From: DAOQVB01 sp964400865
GTDB lineage: Bacteria; Patescibacteriota; Microgenomatia; UBA1400; PJMF01
Assembly (NCBI GenBank): GCA_964400865.1
Contig: CAYNWG010000036.1
Location: 1 to 9,727 of the forward strand
Direction of reading: 5' to 3'
DNA length: 9,727 nt
The position numbers and the translations under genes were made by a program. The notes under the pieces are model-generated. The model saw only the letters and a list, made by a program, of their open reading frames with translations. It did no database searches and was not told where the DNA came from. Of this stretch, positions 1-6,209 are shown in pieces; within the stretch, counting starts at the first letter, position 1, and each line of letters opens with the position of its first letter.

Positions 1-10
1 CATTCAGTTT

Positions 11-1087
11 TCAACTACCGATAAGCATTTTCAAGCCTTTGATTCTAGAAATAATTGCAACCAAAATGAAACTTATACCGAAAACGAGAGAGAAGTTCAC
101 CAAATTGTAGAGGTAAATGTTCATCTGAATATGATCAAAATCAAAGCCGATGTAGGTAGTTAATAGCGCCACGATGTTGGTATGGATCAAATATATACCA
201 AACGAAAGTTGAGAGAGATAGATAATTGCTTTTGATCTGAGTTTTTGCAAATTCATAATCATCAGCTGATTAAAAATACCGATAGCAATCATCGCAACCG
301 CCGGTGAAGTAGTACTCTGGTTGTAATTAACCCAAAAATAAGAAATTCCGTCTTTGGCTAGCAACTGTGAGAAATAATTACTACCAAATGTTAGTCCAAA
401 CCCAACGGCAATGAGGATGAGATTAAGTTTTTGATTCTGAATGTTCACCCATGATCGTTTTGCAGCTGCACCATACAGGTAAAAGCAAACATAGCCAGTC
501 CAAGCAGTGAAGTTGTTAAAAACAGGACTCGCCACTAGACTAGATCCTGATATATAGTCGGCTAATGTAATCAGAAAAGTGAAAATAAAGGCAAGTTTAA
601 GCAAATAGTTTGCTAAATTTTTTGTTACGTCCGATGAAAAAACCAATTGCCAAAGTGGGTTGAGCACATACAGCGACATCAATACAATTAAAAACCAGAG
701 CGAAGAGTTGGGGAATTTGAGGATCTGCTTGAGTAAGTCAGCCACAAAATAATCCATGCCTAAGTGAGCGACACTCATTTGTTGGATGCTAATTAGAAGG
801 TTTATCAGGGAAAAGAAAATAAAGGGCAAACCAAGTTTGATGAGAGTTTTTTGCAGGTTTTCTTTGATTGAGCGATTTTTACCTACAACTAAATATCCAC
901 TCAACATAAAAAACAGTAACACACCCGCATTGGAGACAACCGCGATTGGTGTGAACAAATAGTAAATTGGAGTTTGGAAAAAATCGGGACGCAGTGTAAA
1001 GCTGAGGAGCGTATGCATCACAATGATCATGAGCATGGCGATGATTCGAATCAAATCAGCGTTGATACTTCGCATAGCTTGTTTCAT
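11..1087 (-). CDS. Acyltransferase family 3 integral membrane protein (OafA/YiaH-like)
   Basis: A 358-residue polytopic membrane protein that probably moves an acyl group (often acetyl) onto a surface sugar or other envelope molecule; the acceptor cannot be told from the sequence. The N-terminus has the family signature, an Asp-Leu-Ile-Arg helix followed by a His (residues 11-25, D11, R14, H25). A second hallmark, FFMLSGYLV, lies at 59-67, and SFGIYLIH near the C-terminus (295-302) is typical of the last conserved helix. About ten hydrophobic segments are spread over the whole length, and no extra SGNH domain is attached. The length is usual for single-domain members. The start ATG (1085-1087) abuts the duplicated tRNA 3' end and has only a weak GGGG upstream; ATG at residue 5 is an alternative. 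The gene follows tRNA-Gln on the same strand and could be co-transcribed with it. After its TGA, an ATG at positions 3-1 may begin another minus-strand gene outside the window. Confidence 0.88.
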   Translation of the reverse strand: MKQAMRSINADLIRIIAMLMIIVMHTLLSFTLRPDFFQTPIYYLFTPIAVVSNAGVLLFFMLSGYLVVGKNRSIKENLQKTLIKLGLPFIFFSLINLLISIQQMSVAHLGMDYFVADLLKQILKFPNSSLWFLIVLMSLYVLNPLWQLVFSSDVTKNLANYLLKLAFIFTFLITLADYISGSSLVASPVFNNFTAWTGYVCFYLYGAAAKRSWVNIQNQKLNLILIAVGFGLTFGSNYFSQLLAKDGISYFWVNYNQSTTSPAVAMIAIGIFNQLMIMNLQKLRSKAIIYLSQLSFGIYLIHTNIVALLTTYIGFDFDHIQMNIYLYNLVNFSLVFGISFILVAIISRIKGLKMLIGS

Positions 1088-1105
1088 TGATGCCCCGCTA
1101 GGATT
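1088..1105 (-). repeat. Partial duplicate of the tRNA-Gln 3' end (possible att half-site)
   Basis: These 18 bp are identical to 1197-1214, which cover the 3' strand of the T stem, the 3' acceptor strand and three following bases of tRNA-Gln. Both copies have the same orientation and are offset by 109 bp. Identity stops at 1106 versus 1215. Duplicated tRNA 3' ends are the usual scar of tyrosine-recombinase integration, but no integrase is in the window and only 91 bp separate the copies, so an old partial tandem duplication is equally possible. Confidence 0.6.
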
Positions 1106-1122
1106 TCCCGATTACATCGGGA
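1106..1122. repeat. Perfect 7-bp inverted repeat with 3-nt loop
   Basis: TCCCGAT and ATCGGGA flank the loop TAC. It lies directly next to the duplicated tRNA end and 19 bp upstream of the acyltransferase ATG. No T-run follows on either strand, so it is not a standard intrinsic terminator. It could be a processing hairpin in the tRNA trailer or a protein-binding site. Confidence 0.5.
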
Positions 1123-1123
1123 T

Positions 1124-1150
1124 AACCGGGTTGTTAACCACAACTCGGTT
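1124..1150. repeat. 10-bp inverted repeat with one G-T pair, 7-nt loop
   Basis: AACCGGGTTG at 1124-1133 and CAACTCGGTT at 1141-1150 are complementary except for one position, which is a G-U pair in plus-strand RNA and an A-C mismatch in minus-strand RNA. It lies in the trailer between tRNA-Gln and the acyltransferase gene and lacks a T-run. Function unknown. Confidence 0.45.
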
Positions 1151-1196
1151 GACTTCTCATCCGTCGCGAGACAGCCATTTTTGAAGTCATACTGCA

Positions 1197-1214
1197 TGAT
1201 GCCCCGCTAGGATT
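1197..1214 (-). repeat. Second copy of the 18-bp repeat, inside the intact tRNA-Gln
   Basis: This copy is the functional one: it forms the 3' part of the intact tRNA-Gln and pairs with the 5' acceptor strand. It is the direct-repeat partner of 1088-1105. Confidence 0.6.
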
Positions 1215-1269
1215 CGAACCTAGATAAACAGCTTCAAAGGCTGCTGTCCTGCCATTAGACCACGGGGCA
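1199..1269 (-). tRNA. tRNA-Gln (anticodon UUG)
   Basis: The minus strand folds into a complete cloverleaf. The 7-bp acceptor pairs TGCCCCG with CGGGGCA, T8 is present, the D stem pairs GTCT with GGAC and the D loop contains the G18-G19 pair. The anticodon stem pairs GCAGC with GCTGT around loop CTTTGAA, giving anticodon TTG at positions 1235-1237. A 4-nt variable loop and a T arm (CTAGG, TTCGAAT, CCTAG) complete it. UUG reads glutamine CAA/CAG codons. CCA is not encoded. Under this fold U1-A72 is the top pair and base 73 is U, unlike the G73 usual in bacterial tRNA-Gln. Its wobble U34 is a usual substrate class for MnmA, whose gene is also in this window. Confidence 0.93.
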
Positions 1270-1299
1270 TTGTACAAATCGTCACTTTGCTCAGGTCAT

Positions 1300-1328
1300 A
1301 TTGTAACAAATCATCCCTTAGTTGCCAG
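1300..1328 (-). promoter_or_regulatory. Possible promoter of tRNA-Gln
   Basis: On the minus strand a TACAAT -10 box (1300-1305) lies 17 bp after a poor -35, CTGGCA (1323-1328). Transcription would begin about 24 nt before the mature tRNA 5' end. The -10 is good and the -35 is weak, so this is tentative. Confidence 0.35.
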
Positions 1329-1360
1329 TGGGGCTCTCTCAATCATCAATGTAAATAAGC

Positions 1361-1366
1361 TATACT
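1361..1366 (+). promoter_or_regulatory. Possible -10 box of the DUF2207-corA-FemAB-mnmA operon
   Basis: TATACT (5 of 6 matches to TATAAT) ends 12 nt before the ATG at 1379, with no convincing -35 at 16-18 bp. A start site near 1373 would leave a leader of only about six bases, matching the absence of any Shine-Dalgarno sequence. A leaderless or nearly leaderless mRNA is inferred. Confidence 0.4.
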
Positions 1367-1378
1367 TATACCTAACAT

Positions 1379-3349
1379 ATGAAATTAATGAGCCAAATTC
1401 TTAAAAAATCGTTTATTTATGGATCACTCTTGATAGTTTTTTCTTTATTGAGTCCAAATTTAGCCTGGGCCAAATCTTATTCCATAGATAGTGTAATTAT
1501 TGACGCCCATCTCCAACGTGATGGCTCGATGTCTGTGACAGAACAGCGAATCTTCAATTTTGATGGCGAATTTACCTTTGCCTTCCAAGAAATCCTTAAA
1601 AATCCAGATCAAAGCTCTACCCCAGGTAGAACTGAACCATACAAGATCACCGACTTCTCCATTTGTGATGAATCAAATTGTTACAAACCTCTACTTGGCG
1701 AAGAAAAACTGACTGCAGATGAACTTAGACCTCCCGATGCATTCTATCTTGATGAAACTGATAACTCGTACTATTTAAAATGGTTTTATCGCAGTAATAC
1801 TCAAAAAACCTTCACTCTTACCTATATCGTTCGCAATGCCGTCACTCTGCACCAAGATATAGCAGAATTCTACTGGCAATGGTTAGGTAATCAGTGGGAA
1901 ATTCCCCAAAATTCTGTGCGAGCTACTCTCAATTTCCCCGAAGGTATCCCCAATGGAGATATCCAGGCTTGGTTCCATGGTCCACTCAATGGAATAGTGG
2001 CAATTCCAGATGCAAAAACGGTTACATTTGCAGTCGATCGCGTACCAACCCTCACCTTTACTGAGGGTAGAGTAGTGATCCCCCTCAGTGCTTTTGATGC
2101 TGGAGCCAAGGGCTCTCTTTCTAAACAACAAATAATCGATCAGGAAGCAGCATTCATCAAAGTGACTGAAGCCGCTAAACACTCCTCAACGATAGTCTAT
2201 ATTAGTCTAGCCTTTCTCATTTTTTTCATTGGTTGTCTGGGAGTTCTCTTATTCATCTGGTTAGTCGCGACCTTTATCAAATATGGCAAAGATGAACCCC
2301 TACCAAAAATCAACCAATCAGGGACTCTTTGGGAACCACCAAGCGATATTGATCCAGCTCAAGTGGAGCAATTACTTTCTGGTAAAGAAACAACCACGCC
2401 AAAAGCATTTACCGCCAGCGTGCTCTCACTAGTACAAAACAAGATCTATCGATTAATTCGCGGCGATGAAAAAGAAGGCTTGCTATTTAAAAACTATCGA
2501 TACTACTTGGTTCCCACTAATAGGACAGACGTGGACCTTTCGTCCATTCAACAGTATGTTTGGGCATTTCTCCATAGTATTCCCCTCAAATCCATCAAGA
2601 TAGAAGGCAAAATTCAAGAAGTCTTACCGCTGAATGATATTAGTGCTTGGTGTACATCTCACCGAACGGAAAGTCATTTATTTTTTACTCAATTCAAAAC
2701 TGTAGTTTTAGAAGAAAATCTCAGAGAAAACTTTTTTGATGAAGCTTCAAAAAAACACCGATGGAAATATACTCTTGGGATCGTGTCTGGAATTGGATTA
2801 TTTATTTTTGCCTTTGTCATGCTTGGTATGTTGAGTAGCGCAGCAGAATTAGGTAAATACACCAGTCTAATGAACGCTGCGGCAGCCACTGCATTTTTCG
2901 AGGGTCCACTCGCAGTAATTCTTTTTTTCACTGGTAGTATTTTTTACTCATCTGGTCTTAAGCGGACACAAGCCGGCGGAACAGAGACTGCAGGTTGGAA
3001 AGCCTTCAAAAAACATCTGAAGGATTATGCTAAAACTAAAGAGTCACCAATCGATTCCATTATTCTCTGGGAAAAATACTTGGTTTATGGAACAATTCTT
3101 GGTGTTTCCATCAAGGCGCTCTCACAATTGCCCGTTAATTTTTCTGCTGCAGATCAGAAAACTCTAACTGCGAATTGGGGAGGTACTGACATACTCACTG
3201 CTGGTGGACTCTCTCATCTTTCATCAGCCATTGGCTCCATCAACACTGCAGCGACAGCAAGCTACGGTGCATCGGGCGTGGGTTCATCTGGAGGATCAAG
3301 TGGTGGAGGGGGTGGCGGAGGTGGGGGTGGCGGAGGTGGAGCAGGATAG
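1379..3349 (+). CDS. DUF2207-family membrane protein with poly-glycine C-terminus
   Basis: A 656-residue predicted membrane protein of the DUF2207 (YciQ-like) type; the family's biochemical role is unknown. A signal peptide is clear (basic start, hydrophobic 13-25, likely cleavage after AWA at residue 31). Residues 34-240 form the extracytoplasmic beta-rich DUF2207 domain, with the WYW-rich segment QNSV/LNFPEG near 177-190. A first membrane helix spans about 271-297, followed by the family's PPSDIDPAQVEQLL stretch (320-333) and a cytoplasmic winged-helix-like region to about 460. Two further helices lie at about 463-485 and 502-525. The WEKYLVYGTILGV motif (564-576) precedes the end, which is Ser/Gly-rich and finishes in 13 consecutive glycines plus AG. 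This order matches the family well. It heads a four-gene plus-strand run, 17 bp before the CorA-like gene. No Shine-Dalgarno sequence precedes the ATG; ATG at residue 4 is an alternative start. Confidence 0.87.
   Translation: MKLMSQILKKSFIYGSLLIVFSLLSPNLAWAKSYSIDSVIIDAHLQRDGSMSVTEQRIFNFDGEFTFAFQEILKNPDQSSTPGRTEPYKITDFSICDESNCYKPLLGEEKLTADELRPPDAFYLDETDNSYYLKWFYRSNTQKTFTLTYIVRNAVTLHQDIAEFYWQWLGNQWEIPQNSVRATLNFPEGIPNGDIQAWFHGPLNGIVAIPDAKTVTFAVDRVPTLTFTEGRVVIPLSAFDAGAKGSLSKQQIIDQEAAFIKVTEAAKHSSTIVYISLAFLIFFIGCLGVLLFIWLVATFIKYGKDEPLPKINQSGTLWEPPSDIDPAQVEQLLSGKETTTPKAFTASVLSLVQNKIYRLIRGDEKEGLLFKNYRYYLVPTNRTDVDLSSIQQYVWAFLHSIPLKSIKIEGKIQEVLPLNDISAWCTSHRTESHLFFTQFKTVVLEENLRENFFDEASKKHRWKYTLGIVSGIGLFIFAFVMLGMLSSAAELGKYTSLMNAAAATAFFEGPLAVILFFTGSIFYSSGLKRTQAGGTETAGWKAFKKHLKDYAKTKESPIDSIILWEKYLVYGTILGVSIKALSQLPVNFSAADQKTLTANWGGTDILTAGGLSHLSSAIGSINTAATASYGASGVGSSGGSSGGGGGGGGGGGGGAG
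3308..3337 (+). repeat. 15-bp perfect tandem duplication encoding glycines
   Basis: The unit GGGGGTGGCGGAGGT occurs twice head to tail (3308-3322 and 3323-3337) inside the poly-glycine tail of the DUF2207 protein. Each unit adds exactly five glycine codons, so copy number can change without shifting the frame. Confidence 0.85.
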
Positions 3350-3366
3350 TATACTACGCGCTGCTC

Positions 3367-4290
3367 ATGATAAAAATTCTCTACCGAAGCCTCAAGGATA
3401 GCAAAATCCACACCTCCAGAAAATCTAGACGTGGCACTTGGGTCCGTGTAGAAGATCCAACAGAATCAGAGTTAGAGAACTTAATTGAAGATTATGAATT
3501 AGATGAAGCAATTGTAAAAGATGCTCTGGATCCCTATGAAGTTCCTAGAATTGAAAAAGAGGATGGAGCTGTCTACTGCATTATTCGCCTTCCCACTACT
3601 AATCAAACAACCATTGTGACTATTCCGCTCCTCATCATCGTTACTCCCAAAGTAGTCATTACTTTATCAAAGAACAAATTAGAATTGCTCGACACTTTTA
3701 TACTAGAAAAATTAGCTCCAGTTATCACAACACAAAAAACGAAATTACTCATGCAGTTGTTGCAACTTATAAATGCTGAGTTTGAAAAACAATTATTTCG
3801 CTTGGCAAAAGATATTAGTTTGCACACAACCGACACAGAAAAAATAGAAAATGCTCGCGTTACTCAGTTTGTGGTATATGAAACCCAGTACAACACCTAT
3901 CTCGCTACACTCAATCCCATGAAATTAGTGCTGGAAAAATTGAGATCAAATAAATTTTTGGCCTTACATGAAGATGATAACGACTTAATCGAAGACTTGT
4001 TATGGAATGCAGATCAATTAATACAAATGAGTTTGTTTGGTATTAAACAAGTAACCAATATTCGCGAGGCATACTCCACCATTGTTTCGAATAATTTAAA
4101 CAAAACAGTTAAGGTGCTCACATCGGTCACAGTTATTTTAACCATACCAACAATAATTTCTAGTTTTTTTGGTATGAATGTACAAGTGCCCTTATCCAAT
4201 CATGGATTTGGATTCTTACTGATTGCCATTATTACCGCAATTGCAGTGGGTTTCCTCTACTATATATTTCATAAAAAAGATTTATTATAA
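3367..4290 (+). CDS. CorA-like divalent metal ion channel
   Basis: A 307-residue protein of the CorA superfamily, which carries Mg2+ (some members Co2+, Ni2+ or Zn2+) across the inner membrane as a homopentamer. The C-terminus has the defining arrangement: a first membrane helix at about 247-268, the pore signature GMN at 269-271 (FFGMNVQVP, in place of the classical YGMNFE), a short loop, and a second helix at about 281-302 ending in a basic tail. Residues 1-105 are the alpha/beta cytoplasmic domain, beginning with the usual TWVRVEDPTESEL-type segment, and 105-245 is the long helical funnel. The length is close to the usual 310-350. The variant residues after GMN suggest a subgroup other than E. 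coli CorA, so the preferred ion is uncertain. It lies 17 bp after the DUF2207 gene, without a visible Shine-Dalgarno sequence, suggesting co-transcription. Confidence 0.92.
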   Translation: MIKILYRSLKDSKIHTSRKSRRGTWVRVEDPTESELENLIEDYELDEAIVKDALDPYEVPRIEKEDGAVYCIIRLPTTNQTTIVTIPLLIIVTPKVVITLSKNKLELLDTFILEKLAPVITTQKTKLLMQLLQLINAEFEKQLFRLAKDISLHTTDTEKIENARVTQFVVYETQYNTYLATLNPMKLVLEKLRSNKFLALHEDDNDLIEDLLWNADQLIQMSLFGIKQVTNIREAYSTIVSNNLNKTVKVLTSVTVILTIPTIISSFFGMNVQVPLSNHGFGFLLIAIITAIAVGFLYYIFHKKDLL

Positions 4291-4314
4291 ATCTATCTCC
4301 ACAAACCCCTGACC

Positions 4315-5100
4315 ATGCCGACGATACACTTCACTCCACTTTGGCGACCACAAAAGGTCAGTTGGATTTATCCAACTGCATCCGATAAGTCAGTTCTAGA
4401 AAACATACGAAGTAAAAATGCGCGAAAATTTTTAAGGACCATTCCTGAGTTTTTGCAGCTTAATAATTTTGAAATTAATTCTGGAGCATGCACTTTCAAA
4501 GAATATACAGAATTTTTAGAACTGTACAACGAGAGAACAGCTGCGCGAGGCTTTGATCCAATCGCAAGAGCTGACTGGTTTAGTGCAAAAAAAAGGGAAG
4601 GGAAAAAAGTTGAAAAAATCTTTGTTAGACACAACAATCAATTAATTGGTGGAAAAATAATCACTATCATTGGAGGAGAAGTCCGCTCCTCATATAAAGC
4701 CAGTCAGCAGTTACCTATGTTCCAAAAACTGCACAATGCCTCACTTGGTTTAATTCTTGACTACTTAATGCTGGAACAGTACATTAAAGGAAAACCGACG
4801 TTACTTACTGCGGGAACCTCTCGAAATTTATTTGGTGTATTTAATACAATAGGATATCTAATTTTTAAATTGCGCATGGGCTACCAACCAATTGTGGTCA
4901 ATCCTAAAACAGTATTTGAACAAACAACAAAAAATCCAAATAAAAACATTTGGTTTACATTTTTGAGCGATTCTGCAACTATTAATCGACCATTAACACT
5001 TTATTTTTCTGGAGATTTGAACCAAGTACCGCAACTCACAGAGCTACAAAAACTCATTTCAACCAAAAAACTCACTGAAGCGGTACAATACAGCTCATGA
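4315..5100 (+). CDS. GNAT-fold acyl/aminoacyl transferase, FemAB/BioF2-like
   Basis: A 261-residue soluble protein whose middle part resembles the GNAT-type domain found in FemA/B/X aminoacyl transferases and related acetyltransferase_6 proteins. Visible family-like elements are EYTEFLELYNER (63-74), the beta hairpin IFVRHNNQLIGGKIITII (102-119), the S-Y-K-AS segment (126-130) and the helix NASLGLILDYLMLEQYI (141-157), followed by T-G-TSRNLFGV (165-175) and a GYQP ending. FemAB proteins normally have two GNAT domains and more than 350 residues, so this is a single-domain relative. In FemX-type enzymes the reaction adds an amino acid from tRNA to a peptidoglycan precursor; whether that holds here is not shown. 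The neighbouring membrane and wall-related genes make an envelope role reasonable. It starts 24 bp after the CorA-like gene, has no Shine-Dalgarno sequence, and its last codons overlap mnmA by ATGA. Confidence 0.62.
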   Translation: MPTIHFTPLWRPQKVSWIYPTASDKSVLENIRSKNARKFLRTIPEFLQLNNFEINSGACTFKEYTEFLELYNERTAARGFDPIARADWFSAKKREGKKVEKIFVRHNNQLIGGKIITIIGGEVRSSYKASQQLPMFQKLHNASLGLILDYLMLEQYIKGKPTLLTAGTSRNLFGVFNTIGYLIFKLRMGYQPIVVNPKTVFEQTTKNPNKNIWFTFLSDSATINRPLTLYFSGDLNQVPQLTELQKLISTKKLTEAVQYSS

Positions 5101-6209
5101 AAATCGCTCTTGGGCTATCTGGAGGAGTTGATTCAGCTGTCTGCGCTCATCTACTAGTGGAACAGGGACATGCAGTCACAGCAGTGTTTTTGGAATGCTG
5201 GAACGAGCCTGGCTGCAGGACTGATCAAGATAGAAAAGATGCTCTTTCGATCGCACTCACTCTCAACTTACCATTTCAAGTATTAGACTTCAAACAAGCC
5301 TATCGTGAAAAAGTCTTGCAGTACTTCCTAAACGAATATCGAGAGGGCCGAACCCCGAATCCAGATGTGGTTTGTAATAGAGAAATTAAGTTTGGTTTGT
5401 TTTTTGAGTGGGCGATGGCACACGGTTTTGACGCCATCGCCACCGGACACTACGCCAAAATCATCAAATTCGACAACAAACACCTATTAGCTGTTCCCAA
5501 AGATGTACATAAAGATCAAACCTATTTTTTATCTCAGATAAATCAAGAACAACTTAATCACGTGATTTTTCCGCTTGCTGATATAGAGAAAAGCGAAGTC
5601 AGATCGTTAGCAACTCAGAAAAACATTTCAGTCGCAAACAAAAAAGATTCTGTTGGCATTTGTTTTATTGGCGACATTAATGTTCATTCTTTTCTCAAGG
5701 AACGTTTGGGTGAAAAAATAGGCGACATTGTCGATGCATCTGGAAACATCGTTGGGTCACATAATGGTTTGTGGTTTTATACCATTGGCCAACGCCATGG
5801 GTTTACCATCAACCAAACCAGTTTGGTGAAAAATCAACTTGGAGAAATGGTTACCAAACAAAACATTCCTCCGTTTTATGTCATTGGCAAAAACTCAAGA
5901 AATAATCATTTAGTAGTCGGTTTTGGTGAAGATGCCAAATCAAATCAATTTTTCTTAGAAGAAATGCACTCAATTAATCCTAACCTTGATCTTTCAACCA
6001 TAGAAAATCCACTTATTCGAATTCGTCATGGGGGAGAGTTGCTTCCTTGTAAGCTAGAAAAAGTCGATGAAAAATGGCGAGTAACGCTCGATTCGGCAAT
6101 TCAAGGAATATCCGAGGGCCAGTTTGGGGTTCTCTATCAAGAGCTACAAGACAATGTTTTTTGCCTTGGAGGAGGAATAATTGGTCTTTCAGCAAAACCT
6201 ACTGACTAA
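5097..6209 (+). CDS. mnmA: tRNA-specific 2-thiouridylase MnmA
   Basis: A 370-residue full-length MnmA (TrmU), the cytoplasmic enzyme that activates C2 of wobble U34 with ATP and inserts sulfur to make s2U34 in tRNA-Gln, tRNA-Glu and tRNA-Lys. The PP-loop SGGVDS lies at 8-13. NPDVVCNREIKF (88-99) holds the first catalytic cysteine, Cys93, and SVGICFIG (185-192) holds the second, Cys189, matching E. coli Cys102 and Cys199. GHYA (117-120) and the YFLSQI segment (143-148) are also typical, and FYTIGQRHG (227-235) marks the central domain. The C-terminal beta barrel ends with the usual GQ-F-LY and CLGGGII motifs. The start is fixed by the PP-loop beginning at residue 8 and by the 4-bp ATGA overlap with the upstream gene, implying translational coupling. 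The 3' end overlaps the convergent hydrolase gene by 11 bp. Confidence 0.97.
   Translation: MKIALGLSGGVDSAVCAHLLVEQGHAVTAVFLECWNEPGCRTDQDRKDALSIALTLNLPFQVLDFKQAYREKVLQYFLNEYREGRTPNPDVVCNREIKFGLFFEWAMAHGFDAIATGHYAKIIKFDNKHLLAVPKDVHKDQTYFLSQINQEQLNHVIFPLADIEKSEVRSLATQKNISVANKKDSVGICFIGDINVHSFLKERLGEKIGDIVDASGNIVGSHNGLWFYTIGQRHGFTINQTSLVKNQLGEMVTKQNIPPFYVIGKNSRNNHLVVGFGEDAKSNQFFLEEMHSINPNLDLSTIENPLIRIRHGGELLPCKLEKVDEKWRVTLDSAIQGISEGQFGVLYQELQDNVFCLGGGIIGLSAKPTD

Noticed and set aside
1883..2182. Antisense open frame of 99 codons inside the DUF2207 gene
   Set aside because: It lies opposite a clearly coding gene, has no start signal and no recognisable motif; other antisense frames (e.g. 4368-4637, 7555-7869, 8161-8421) were rejected for the same reason.
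3204..3401. Second plus-strand frame across the poly-glycine region
   Set aside because: It is an out-of-frame reading of the repeat and is repetitive in the same way; the DUF2207 frame is the real one.
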